Positions 1 through 7,990 of a stretch of DNA of 11,945 bases are shown piece by piece. The DNA comes from Penaeus vannamei (lineage: Eukaryota; Arthropoda; Malacostraca; Decapoda; Penaeidae), in contig NC_091550.1 in NCBI RefSeq assembly GCF_042767895.1, positions 17,209,423-17,221,367 of the forward strand, in the 5' to 3' direction. How positions within the stretch are numbered: position 1 is the first letter of the stretch; every line of letters starts with the position of its first letter. The notes under the pieces were generated by a model, which saw only the letters and a program-made list of their open reading frames with translations, was not told the DNA's origin and did no database searches. The position numbers were made by a program, and so were the translations under genes.

Positions 1-81
1 ATTATTATTATTATTATCATTATTATCATTATTTATTTATTATTATTATTATCACTATTATCATTACTATTATTATCATCA

Positions 82-112
<31 letters not shown>

Positions 113-156
113 TACTATTATTATATCATTATCATTATTATTATTATTTTTTTATC
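1..156. repeat. Imperfect (ATT)n trinucleotide microsatellite
   Basis: The stretch is almost entirely ATT/TTA repeats, interrupted by ATC and ACT variants such as TATTATCATTATC. The scattered point changes indicate an old, decaying array. It reaches the left edge of the window, so its true length is unknown. No coding or regulatory signal is visible in it. Confidence 0.95.
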
Positions 157-182
157 TTTTTTTTTTGGGGGGGGGGGGGGGG
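157..182. repeat. T10 followed by G16 homopolymer runs
   Basis: Ten T residues (157-166) abut sixteen G residues (167-182). This marks the junction between the ATT array and the first pyrimidine block. A G16 run is prone to length error in sequencing, so its exact length should be treated with caution. Confidence 0.9.
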
Positions 183-990
183 TTATTTTCTCTTCCTCTT
201 TCTTTCTACTCTCTCTTCCTTTCTCCTTCTCCTCTTTCTTCCCCTCTCCTTCTTCTCTCTCTATTTCTCTTTTCCTCCTCTCTCAGCTTCTCTCCATCTC
301 TCCTCTTCTCTTTTCTCCTCTCTCCTTTTCCTTCTCCATTTCCCTCTCCTCTTCTCCTTCTTCCTCCCCTCCTCCCTTTCTCTGTTTCCTTTCTCTCGTC
401 CTCTCCCCTCTCTCTCCTCTCTCTTCTCTCTCTCGTCCTCCTCCTCTCACCTCCTTCGTCTCTCTCCTCCACTCTTCTTCTCCTTCCCCCTTTCTCCTCT
501 CACCTCCTCTCCCACTCCTTCGTCCTCTCTCCTCCTCTCTTCTTCTCCTCCCCCCTTTTCTCATGTCTCTCTCTCCTCCTCTCCTGTCCACTCTCCCCTC
601 CTTTCTCCTCCTCTTTCGTCTCTCACCCTCCCTCTCCCCTCTTTCTTCTTTCCTTCTTTACTTCCCCTTTTTTTCCTCTCTCCTCCTCTCTCGTCCTCTC
701 AACCTCTCTCTTCCTCTTCCCTCCTTTCTCCTCTCTCCTCGTCTCTTCTTTTCTTCCCCCTTTTTACCTCTTTCCTCCTCTCTCGTCCTCTCAACCTCTC
801 TCCTGCTCTTCCCTCCTTTCTCCTCTCTCCTCCTCTCTTCTTTTCTTCCCCCTTTTTACCTCTCTCCTCCTCTCTCGTCCTCTCACCTCTCTCCTCCTCT
901 TCCCTCCTTTCTCCTCCTCTCTTCTTTTCTTCCCCCTTTTTACCTCTCTCGTCCTCTCACCTCTCTCCTCTTCTCCTCTTCTCCTCCCCC
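183..990. repeat. Pyrimidine-rich block I with ~92-bp minisatellite
   Basis: About 800 bases are nearly all C and T on the + strand. The right half is a tandem repeat: the 20-mer TTTTCTTCCCCCTTTTTACC occurs intact at 749, 841 and 925, and TCGTCCTCTCA occurs at 691, 783, 875 and 949. Spacing is therefore 92, 92, then 74-84 bp, so the last unit is shortened. Units further left (about 470-650) are related but diverged and of variable length. The long open frames across this block translate only to S, L, P and F and are composition artefacts. Confidence 0.9.
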
Positions 991-1080
991 GGGGTTGGTC
1001 GTGGGGTTGTGTGCTCCTGCGAGTGGCTGGGGTTGGGAGTTTTATTGGTCTTTGATGAAATCTGACAGCGGTGATTGGCC
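991..1080. other. Unique spacer between pyrimidine and purine blocks
   Basis: Ninety bases of mixed composition separate pyrimidine block I from a purine block. They contain GTGATTGGCC, a CCAAT-type motif read as ATTGG, and one TGACAG hexamer. I see no gene here. Confidence 0.7.
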
Positions 1081-1170
1081 GGGGGGAGGAGGAGGAGGGG
1101 GAGGAGGAGGAGGGGTCCAGGGGTAAAGGAGGGGGGTGAAGGAAGAAAGGGGGGAGGGGGGGGGAGGGAA
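1081..1170. repeat. Short purine block, (GGA)n-like
   Basis: This is a run of GGA and G-tract units on the + strand with only a few pyrimidines. It contains several G runs of three or more within short loops, so a G-quadruplex on the + strand is plausible. It lies directly after the spacer that ends pyrimidine block I. Confidence 0.85.
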
Positions 1171-1220
1171 GGCGCTCTTCACGGGTCAGATGAAAGATAC
1201 GTGTTGTTCCGTCTTATTAT

Positions 1221-2205
1221 TTTTTTTTTCAATTTTCTTCATATTCTTTCTTCTCTTCTTCTTTCGTTTTCTTTCGTTCTATTTCTTCCTCCCTTGTTCC
1301 CTTTCTTGCTTTTTTGCTTTACGTTCCTGTTTCTCTCCTTCCTTTCTTCTTTTCATCTTTTCTCTTATTTCTTTCCCCTTCTTCACTCTCTCTCCTTTCT
1401 TCCCTTTCTTCTTTCCTTCTCCGCTCCCCCTTCCCTTTCCTTCTCTTTTTCTCATCTCTATATCTCCTCTTCCCTTTCTCTTGTCCCTCTCCTCCCTCTC
1501 TTCTCTTTTTGCCTCTCCTTCTCCCCATCTCTTCCTCTCTCTCCTTCCCTGCCTTCTCTTCTTCTTCCCTCCGCCATTCTTTCCCTCCTCCTTTCCCCTT
1601 CCAACTCTGTAACCCCTCTCCTTCTCCCCTTCCCTTCACTCTCTCTCTTCCCCTCCCTTCTCTCCTCCTTTCCTCCGCTCTTCTTTCCCTCTCCTTCTGA
1701 CCCTTCCCACTTCCTTCACCTTGCATTCCTTCCTTTCTTTCCTCACTCCTTTCCCCACCCTTTCTCTTCACTCTCTCTTCTTCTCCCCCTTCCCTTCACC
1801 CTCTTCCTTTCCCTTCGCCCTTCATTCCCTCCTCCTTGCCCCTTCCCCTTCCTTTACCCATTTTCCTTTCCCTCCTCCCTCCCCCTTCCCCTTCCCTTCA
1901 CTCTCTCACATTCCCTCCCTTCTCTTCTCCTTCCCTCCACCCTTCTTTCCCTCCTCCTTGCCCCTTCCCCTTCCCTTCACTCTCTCACATTCCCTCCCTT
2001 CTCTTCTCCTTCCCTCCACCCTTCTTTCCCTCCTCCTTGCCCCTTCCCCTTCCCTTCACTCTCTCACCCTCCCTCTCTTCTCTTTCCCTCCAACCTCCTC
2101 TCCCTCGCCCTTCTTTCCCTCCCTCTTGCCCCTTCCCCTTCCCTTCACCCTCCTCCTTTCCCTCGCCCTTCATTCCCTCCTCCTTGCCCCTCCTCCTTCC
2201 CCGAA
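1221..2205. repeat. Pyrimidine-rich block II with 79-bp tandem duplication
   Basis: Almost one kilobase of C/T sequence, T-rich at the left and C-rich at the right. Positions 1882-1960 and 1961-2039 are identical 79-bp units, and identity continues for 28 bases into a third partial unit (2040-2067). Related diverged units are marked by CTCCTTGCCCC-like anchors, with the G at 1838, 1960, 2039, 2128 and 2186. The perfect pair beside diverged copies implies a recent expansion of an older array. Long open frames here are composition artefacts. Confidence 0.93.
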
Positions 2206-2345
2206 AAGATACCAATGTAAAATGCATCGACCTCCGTTTTCTTTTCGTCTATTTTGTCTCTGGGGCTTAATGTTAACAAAACAAAGTCGGTGCGATTATG
2301 GACTTCTTATCACCTCGACTTTGCCTTCTTTGCCATTAATGCCTT
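2206..2345. other. Unique spacer, about 140 bp
   Basis: The sequence returns to ordinary complexity between two pyrimidine blocks. In one + strand frame, 2260-2290 reads GLNVNKTKSV. This resembles the G-L-x-x-N-x-x-K-T-K pattern found downstream of the catalytic site in non-LTR retrotransposon reverse transcriptases. The match is only ten residues, the flanking frame is low complexity, and I make no gene call. Confidence 0.6.
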
Positions 2346-2808
<463 letters not shown>

Positions 2809-2880
2809 CCCTCTGGAATACTTCGTATACTTGGGAGGATTGGCATATTTGTACGGGCGAAAGGGAGCGAAAGGTATGCA
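2809..2880. other. Unique hinge, pyrimidine to purine
   Basis: About 70 bases of mixed sequence at the switch from (CT)n to the purine block. A small inverted repeat, ATAC-TTC-GTAT (2818-2828), lies in it, though arms of four bases are expected by chance. No gene is visible. Confidence 0.6.
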
Positions 2881-3640
2881 TAAAGGAAATGAGGAGATGG
2901 AAGAGGAGGAGAGAGCAAAAGGGGAAAGAGGAGAGGAAGAAGCGGGAAGGGAGTGACTAAAAGAGCAGGGAAAAAGTAGAAAGGAGAAAGGAAGGAATAA
3001 GAGAAAATCAAAATAATAGAAGTGATAAACAAAGGAAGCAGAAGAATAACAGAAGAAGGAAAGAACAAGAAGATAAGATGCAGAAGAGAAAGAAATAAAA
3101 CGAAAAGAAGGCAGAGGATAAGGGCAGGAAGAGGAGAGAAGAGAGGAGAGAGGCGGAAAGAGAGGAGGGCAAGAAGAGGAGAGAAGGGAGGAGAGAGGCG
3201 ACAGAAGAGAAGGGCAAGAGATAGAGAAGAGCGAAAGGAGAGGAGGGCAAGAGGAGGAGAATAGAAGAGAGAGGAGAAAGGCGGCAGGAGGAGGGCAAGA
3301 GAAAGGTGGAGAGGAAAGTGGTGGCATGAAAAGAGAGAGAGAGAAGCGGCAGGAGAGGAGGGCAAGAAGGAGGAGAGGAGGAGAAAGAAGACGAGAGGCG
3401 GCAGGAGAGGAGGGCAAGAAGAGGAGAAGAAGGAGAGAGGCGACATGAGGAAGGAGGGCAAGAAAGAGGAAAACGGCAGGAAAGTTCAAGGAAGAAGAAA
3501 GGAAAACGACAGGAGAGGAGGGCAAGAGGAAGAGAGAAGCGGCAGGAGAGGAGGGCAAGAGGAAGAGAGAAGCTGCAGGAGAGGAGGGCAAGCGGAGGAG
3601 AGGAGAAAAGCGAGGCGAGAGGCGGCAAGCTGGAAGTGAT
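2881..3640. repeat. Purine block with 33-bp minisatellite
   Basis: This is a G/A-rich block built on the core GCAGGAGAGGAGGGCAAG. The C of the GCAGG (or ACAGG/ACATG) anchor lies at 3350, 3402, 3444, 3477, 3510, 3543 and 3576. The spacing settles to exactly 33 bp over the last four intervals, while units further left are diverged and spaced more widely. Because 33 is a multiple of three, the block reads open in both directions as an 11-residue repeat (for example SCRFSLPLALL on the - strand). Purine composition explains the absence of stops. The same family resumes at 4246. Confidence 0.93.
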
Positions 3641-3990
3641 GTAGCAACTTATTCGGTCCATTACCAAGTGTGATAATGGCGTGGTTGCCCCGCGAAATTG
3701 GCCCAATCACGGAGGCGGCGCGGCGGGGCGGCCGTAACTCCGTCTACCCGACGAGCCGACAGATCCGCCGACGAGCCGACAGGTCTGGCAGGACGCGCTG
3801 AGGCCCGACGGACGTATCATTTGCCGGAGTTCGTCTAATGGATCGGAGGAATTACACGACGGGTTGATTAGGAGGTTCGGGGCCGCGGGATGACGTATGG
3901 CGGGGCGGGCCGGCGGAGGGGGGGGGGCAACGGAGGGGAGGCCGGCGGGAGATGGGGCAGTTAGAGGCGCCGGGCGGGGGTGGGGTGGGG
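3641..3990. promoter_or_regulatory. CpG-rich island, candidate cis-regulatory element
   Basis: About 350 bases are rich in CpG and of ordinary complexity, unlike everything around them. Visible motifs are GATAA (3672-3676), the back-to-back CCAAT boxes ATTGGCCCAAT (3697-3707), a perfect 15-bp direct repeat CCGACGAGCCGACAG at 3748-3762 and 3768-3782, a CRE-like TGACGTA (3891-3897) and an Sp1-type GC box GGGGCGGG (3902-3909). In other animals such a mix is typical of a TATA-less promoter or enhancer. No transcription unit can be followed from it on either strand. An open frame runs through part of it on the - strand, but I recognise no domain. A promoter role is an inference from motif content alone. 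Confidence 0.4.
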
Positions 3991-4014
3991 GCGAAGAGAG
4001 GCAGAGTGATATGA

Positions 4015-4084
4015 ATATATATACATGTGTGTATATATATATACACATACATTTATACATATGTATATACATACATACACACAC

Positions 4085-4088
<4 letters not shown>
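4015..4088. repeat. Degenerate ATAC/ATGT simple repeat
   Basis: Alternating purine-pyrimidine DNA with mixed AT, AC and GT steps, such as ATACATACATACACACACATGT. It leads directly into the pure (AT)n tract and probably represents its diverged edge. Confidence 0.9.
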
Positions 4089-4163
<75 letters not shown>

Positions 4164-4164
4164 G

Positions 4165-4245
<81 letters not shown>
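4089..4245. repeat. (AT)n microsatellite, two tracts
   Basis: Two pure (AT)n tracts, 4089-4159 and 4167-4245, are separated by the short interruption AAAGGAA. Long (AT)n is self-complementary and extrudes cruciforms readily. The translated IYIYIY frames across it are artefacts. Confidence 0.98.
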
Positions 4246-4725
<480 letters not shown>

Positions 4726-4758
4726 GGGAATATTTTTGTCAACAAGGCAGATTATGAG

Positions 4759-4812
4759 CAACAGCTGCGCGTGCCCAATGGCTTATCGGAATCAACAGCT
4801 GATCTGATAAGC
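4759..4812. promoter_or_regulatory. Symmetric GATA / E-box cluster
   Basis: GCTTATC (4781-4787) and GATAAGC (4806-4812) form a perfect 7-bp inverted repeat. Between them lies the E-box CAGCTG (4796-4801). A second CAGCTG (4762-4767) sits upstream, and both are preceded by CAA (CAACAGCTG at 4759-4767 and 4793-4801). Paired GATA and E-box sites are a common enhancer grammar in animals. The spacing here (CTG-N4-GATA) is shorter than the vertebrate GATA1/TAL1 composite. The element occupies a spacer of about 110 bp between (GA)n and a pyrimidine tract. Regulatory function is inferred. Confidence 0.35.
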
Positions 4813-4849
4813 AGTATTTGGGCATCCTTTGATTTGAAATGTTTTCCGT

Positions 4850-5140
4850 TTTCTTTCTTCTTTGTCTACATTTTTTTCTTCTTCATCTTCTCTTGTCTCC
4901 ACATTCTTCTTCTGCTTCTCCACATCTTCTCTTTCCCCTCTCATCATTTTACCTGATTTTCTCTTTCTTCTTTTCTCTACTGTCTTTTACAATTCCTTCT
5001 CCCATTTCGTTATCTTCTGCTTCATATATATATATATTTTTTATCCTTCTCTTTCTCATTTTTCTTGGCCCCTTCTCCCTTTTTTTTTATAGAATCCTCT
5101 TCGTTTTTTTTCCGTTTTCTTTAACAGGTCGTGATATTTG
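4850..5140. repeat. T-rich pyrimidine tract
   Basis: C/T-rich with many T runs, less regular than the other pyrimidine blocks. Imperfect TCTCCACATYTTC-like units recur at about 4896-4930. A short (TA)n lies near 5026-5036. Translations are F/S/L-only, so no gene is called. Confidence 0.8.
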
Positions 5141-6110
5141 TTGTTAAATACCTTTAGTATAAAAAGTTAAATTTTTGATAATCGATTTTTTAATGTTTTT
5201 TTCACTCTTCCTTTTCGTTGACGCATCTAAGGTCCAAATAAAGCAAAAAGTGACTCTCCTCTTGCCCTCCATAAAGATGAATCGCCCGAAACAACAGCCA
5301 CTTTGCCCTGACAGCATAAATTGCGCATGACAGATAGTCACGTGGGGGTAGACGACTCGCAGTCATGAGTCGTGCTGAGTCGATGACTTTCTGCATGATG
5401 GATGGCCGATGATAAACGGTTCAAGGCAAACAGACGCCCGCGAAGAATAGATCCCCCAAACACACGGCTACAGGAAGTGATGGCTCCAAAGTGGACGTGA
5501 TGGATCGCCCTTGATAGAAGGTCGTCTAGAATATATAGAATCTGATACTGCATGAGAGATGATGGTGTACAACTGACAGTTTAATAGACAAGATGGGGAA
5601 GGGTAGATAGCGAATGACGGATGGTAGATAGAAGCCGATAAATGATAGAGGGATGATAGTGCGTGATAAATGTAACATGGTGCGCACTGCATGGTAGATA
5701 GGACATTATAGGTAGTGAGAGGTTGATAATGAGAGGGTCGTGATGGACAGCACACGTATGCCCTCGCAGCAGATTGTACATTTGAGATAAAAATTGATTG
5801 ATGCCATAGAAGGGTCTTGAATACCAGCTTGGGGTATCGAGGCATTAAAATGATTAACGACGGCTGGCATTTCCTCTTGTTGATAGTTCTGTGTTAAACT
5901 TGATCAATTTCGTCTTGAATTCCTATTCTTGACAGTCCCGTGACGGATTCCTATGAAGAGGAAAGAGGGTAGATGCGAGGTGGCTATAATTTGACAGCTG
6001 GTTGTGTTGACAGATGGTCATACAAGGAATGGCGTGGAAGTGAAGAGGAACCCGCCAGTGTTACCAAGTCAAGCGATTAACAGAGGAACCTGTTACCAAC
6101 TCCCGCCTTC
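5141..6110. other. Longest low-repeat region; no gene recognised
   Basis: Nearly one kilobase of moderately AT-rich sequence of normal complexity. From about 5380 to 5770 it is cryptically simple, built from GATG, GATA and TAGATAG words; ATGGTAGATAG occurs at 5621-5631 and again exactly 70 bp on at 5691-5701. TGACAG occurs six times on the + strand (5309, 5328, 5574, 5930, 5992, 6008). A CACGTG E-box lies at 5339-5344. The longest open frame is a 125-codon stretch on the - strand (5468-5845), rich in S, Y, H and I from the GATA words, with no recognisable domain. AATAAA at 5237-5242 has no gene upstream. I call no gene. Confidence 0.6.
5353..5390. promoter_or_regulatory. Clustered TGAGTCG bZIP-like half sites
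   Basis: TGAGTCG occurs at 5366-5372 and 5376-5382, ten bases (one helical turn) apart. CGACTC (5353-5358) and GAGTCG (5367-5372) form an inverted repeat. GCTGAGTCG resembles a Maf/AP-1-type half site (TGCTGAGTCA) with one change. This is motif resemblance only. Confidence 0.2.
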
Positions 6111-6595
6111 AACCCGCTCCCCCTCCCCCTCCCTTTTACCTACCAAGCCCCCCCCCCCCTCTCCCCTCTCGACCTACCAAGCCCTCCCTTTCCTCTTCCC
6201 CCCTCTCTACCTTCCCACTCCTCCTTTTCTACCTGCCAAGCCCCCCTCCCCCTCTCGACCTACCATGACCCCTCCCCTTGTTCGACCTCACCTGCCCCCC
6301 TCGACCTACCATGTCCCCATCCCCACTCCCCCTTTCTCTACCTACCAAGCCCCCCTCCCCCCTCTCGATCTACCATGACCCCTCCCCCCTGCTCGACCTC
6401 CTCCTCCCCCCCTCTCGACCTACCAAATCCCCCTCCCCATTCCCCCTTTTCTACCTACCAAGCCCCCCCCCCCCCTCCAGCCTCTCGACCTACCAAACCC
6501 CCTCCCCCTGCTCGACCTCCCCTCACCCCTCTCGACCTACCAAGACCCCTCCTCCTCCCCCTCTCCACCTCTCCCCGATCCTGTCACCTCCTCAT
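6111..6595. repeat. C-rich minisatellite, CTCGACCTACCAAG core
   Basis: A C-rich block carries repeated CTACCAAG, CTACCATG and CTACCAAA words, usually preceded by CTCGAC. They occur at 6140, 6174, 6260, 6306, 6342, 6370, 6420, 6455, 6490 and 6537, with a CTGCCAAG variant at 6233. Spacings of about 27-59 bp, often near 35, show an array disrupted by slippage in the C runs (C12 at 6148, C13 at 6463). The complementary strand is G-rich. Proline-rich open frames across it are not credible genes. Confidence 0.88.
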
Positions 6596-6655
6596 CATAT
6601 CATGTTGTGATTAAGAAAATGCTTTATCGCCTCGACTGAAGAAGGGCGGGTTGTT
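6596..6655. other. Unique hinge, pyrimidine to purine
   Basis: About 60 bases of mixed sequence with a GATAA site, read as TTATC at 6624-6628. The 14-mer TTATCGCCTCGACT (6624-6637) differs by one base from 2307-2320 in another spacer. No gene is visible. Confidence 0.6.
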
Positions 6656-7440
6656 GGTAAGGAAAGAGGGAGGGAAAAGGAGGAGGGAAGGAAAAGGTGG
6701 AGAAAGGGGAGGACGGAAGGAGAAGGTGGAGAAAGAGGAGGACGGAAGGAAAAGGTGGAGAAAGAGGAAGAGATGGCGAAATAGAAGGAGGGAAAGAGAA
6801 GGAGATGACGAAAAAGGAGGGAAGGAGAAGGAGATGACGAAAGAGAAGGAGGGAAAGGGAAAGTGGAGATGGCGAAAAGAGAAGGAAATGGAAGAGAAGG
6901 AAGAGGAAGTGGGGGGGGGGGAGGGGAGAAAAAGAGAGGGGAAGAGAAGGGAGAGGAAGGAAGATGGAAAAGAAGGAAGAGGAGTTGGGAGAGATAGAGA
7001 AGAAGGAAGGACAAGAGAAGGCAGAGGAGGTGGAAGAGTGAGAGGAAAAAAAGATGAGAAGATGGAAGAGGGAGAGAAAAAGTGGAGAAAGAGAAGGAAA
7101 GGGAGGTGAAAGAGGAAGAGAAGATGGAGAAGGAAAAAGAATAAGAGGTGGAGGAGGAAGAAGTGAAAGCAGAGAAAGGGGAAGAATAGGAGGAGACTGA
7201 GGAGATGGAAAAGGAAAAAAGAGAAGCGATAGGAGAAAAAAAGAATCAAGAAATGGAAGAGAGGAAGACGAGGAGATGGAACAGAAAGAGAAAAGACAGA
7301 AAGATCGAAATAATGATAATGAAAGTGAATAATCAAAGCAAAAAGGAGGAAGAAACCCAGGAAGGAAAAAAAAAAGTGAAAATAGAAAATGGGGAACCAG
7401 AAGAAGAGGAAGAAGAGAGAGAGAGAGAGAAAAAAAAAAG
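6656..7440. repeat. Purine block with 29-bp tandem repeat
   Basis: About 780 bases of G/A-rich sequence. Near its left end AAGGTGGAGAAAG recurs at 6694, 6723 and 6752, an exact 29-bp period. It gives way to a second family with GATGGCG/GATGACGAAA words about 30 bp apart (6772-6870). The rest is irregular GGA/GAA DNA ending in (GA)n and an A10 run near 7429-7439. Open frames on both strands translate to K/R/E/G or F/L/S strings and are composition artefacts. Confidence 0.9.
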
Positions 7441-7535
7441 AATTCTGGGATAACATATTGACCTGTAAACTAGACACCCCTGCTTATCGAAATGAGTTAC
7501 TGATCGTGTGATTATGACAGTGCACTTAACACCCC
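7441..7535. other. Unique hinge, purine to pyrimidine
   Basis: About 95 bases of normal complexity. They carry GATAA (7449-7453), its reverse TTATC (7484-7488) and TGACAG (7515-7520). No gene is visible. Confidence 0.6.
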
Positions 7536-7668
7536 AACCCTCCACCCCCATCCCCTCCCTCCCTTCTCCCTCCTCCTCCTCCTCCTCTCCCCCTCCAACT
7601 CCTTCCACCTCCCTCCTCCTTTGAAGTTTCTTTCTCTACCTTCTCAGCCCCTCGCTTCCCTCCCCCCT
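7536..7668. repeat. Pyrimidine-rich lead-in with CCT-rich stretch
   Basis: C/T-rich sequence including CCTCCTCCTCC, leading into the 20-bp array. One frame stays open from here to 8295, with P/S/L/T-only content. Confidence 0.8.
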
Positions 7669-7990
7669 CCCCAGACCCTCTTCTCCCTCCCCGGCCTTCC
7701 TCTTCCCTCCCCACCCCTATTTTTCCTCCCCAGACCCTCTCCTCTTTCCCCAGCCCCCCTCTTCTCTCCCCAGCCCCCTTCCTCCCTCCCCAGCCCCCCG
7801 TTTTCCCTCCTCAGACCCTATCTTTCCTCCCTCTCCTCTTTCCCCAGCCTCCCTCTTCTCTCCCCCATCATCCTTCTCCCTCCCCAGACCACCTCCTCCC
7901 TCCCCAGCCTCCCTCCTCTCTCCCCCAGCCTCCCTCTTTCCTCCCCAATCACCCTCACTCCCTCCCCAGCCCCTCTTCCTTCCCCAAGCC
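7669..7990. repeat. 20-bp minisatellite of acceptor-like CCCCAG units
   Basis: CCCCAG or a one-base variant recurs at 7669, 7689, 7709, 7728, 7748, 7768, 7788, 7809, 7842, 7863, 7882, 7902, 7923, 7943, 7964 and 7982. The period is 20 bp (18-21), with one longer step of 33. Each unit is a run of about 14 pyrimidines followed by CCCCAG, so it resembles an animal 3' splice site on the + strand. No exons or donor sites accompany the units, so I call this a repeat, not a gene. Confidence 0.9.

Noticed and set aside
165..1126. Long + strand open frames (296 and 187 codons) in pyrimidine block I
   Set aside because: Translations are almost only S, L, P and F. Pure C/T DNA cannot form stop codons, so length is not evidence of coding.
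3707..4084. 125-codon - strand frame through the CpG island
   Set aside because: Starts inside ATAC repeats and ends in proline-rich GC DNA. An exon cannot be excluded, but nothing in the residues is recognisable.
5237..5242. AATAAA polyadenylation signal
   Set aside because: No gene lies upstream on the + strand; one hexamer is expected by chance in AT-rich DNA.
5468..5845. 125-codon - strand frame in the unique region
   Set aside because: Rich in S, Y, H and I from GATA/GATG words, with no recognisable domain; the frame length is possible by chance in such sequence.
7205..7453. K/E/R-rich frame resembling a coiled coil
   Set aside because: Produced by purine-only DNA; the charged composition follows from GAA/AAA/AGA codons.
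7669..7990. CRISPR array
   Set aside because: The period is only 20 bp with no distinct spacers, and the context is animal-like repeat DNA.
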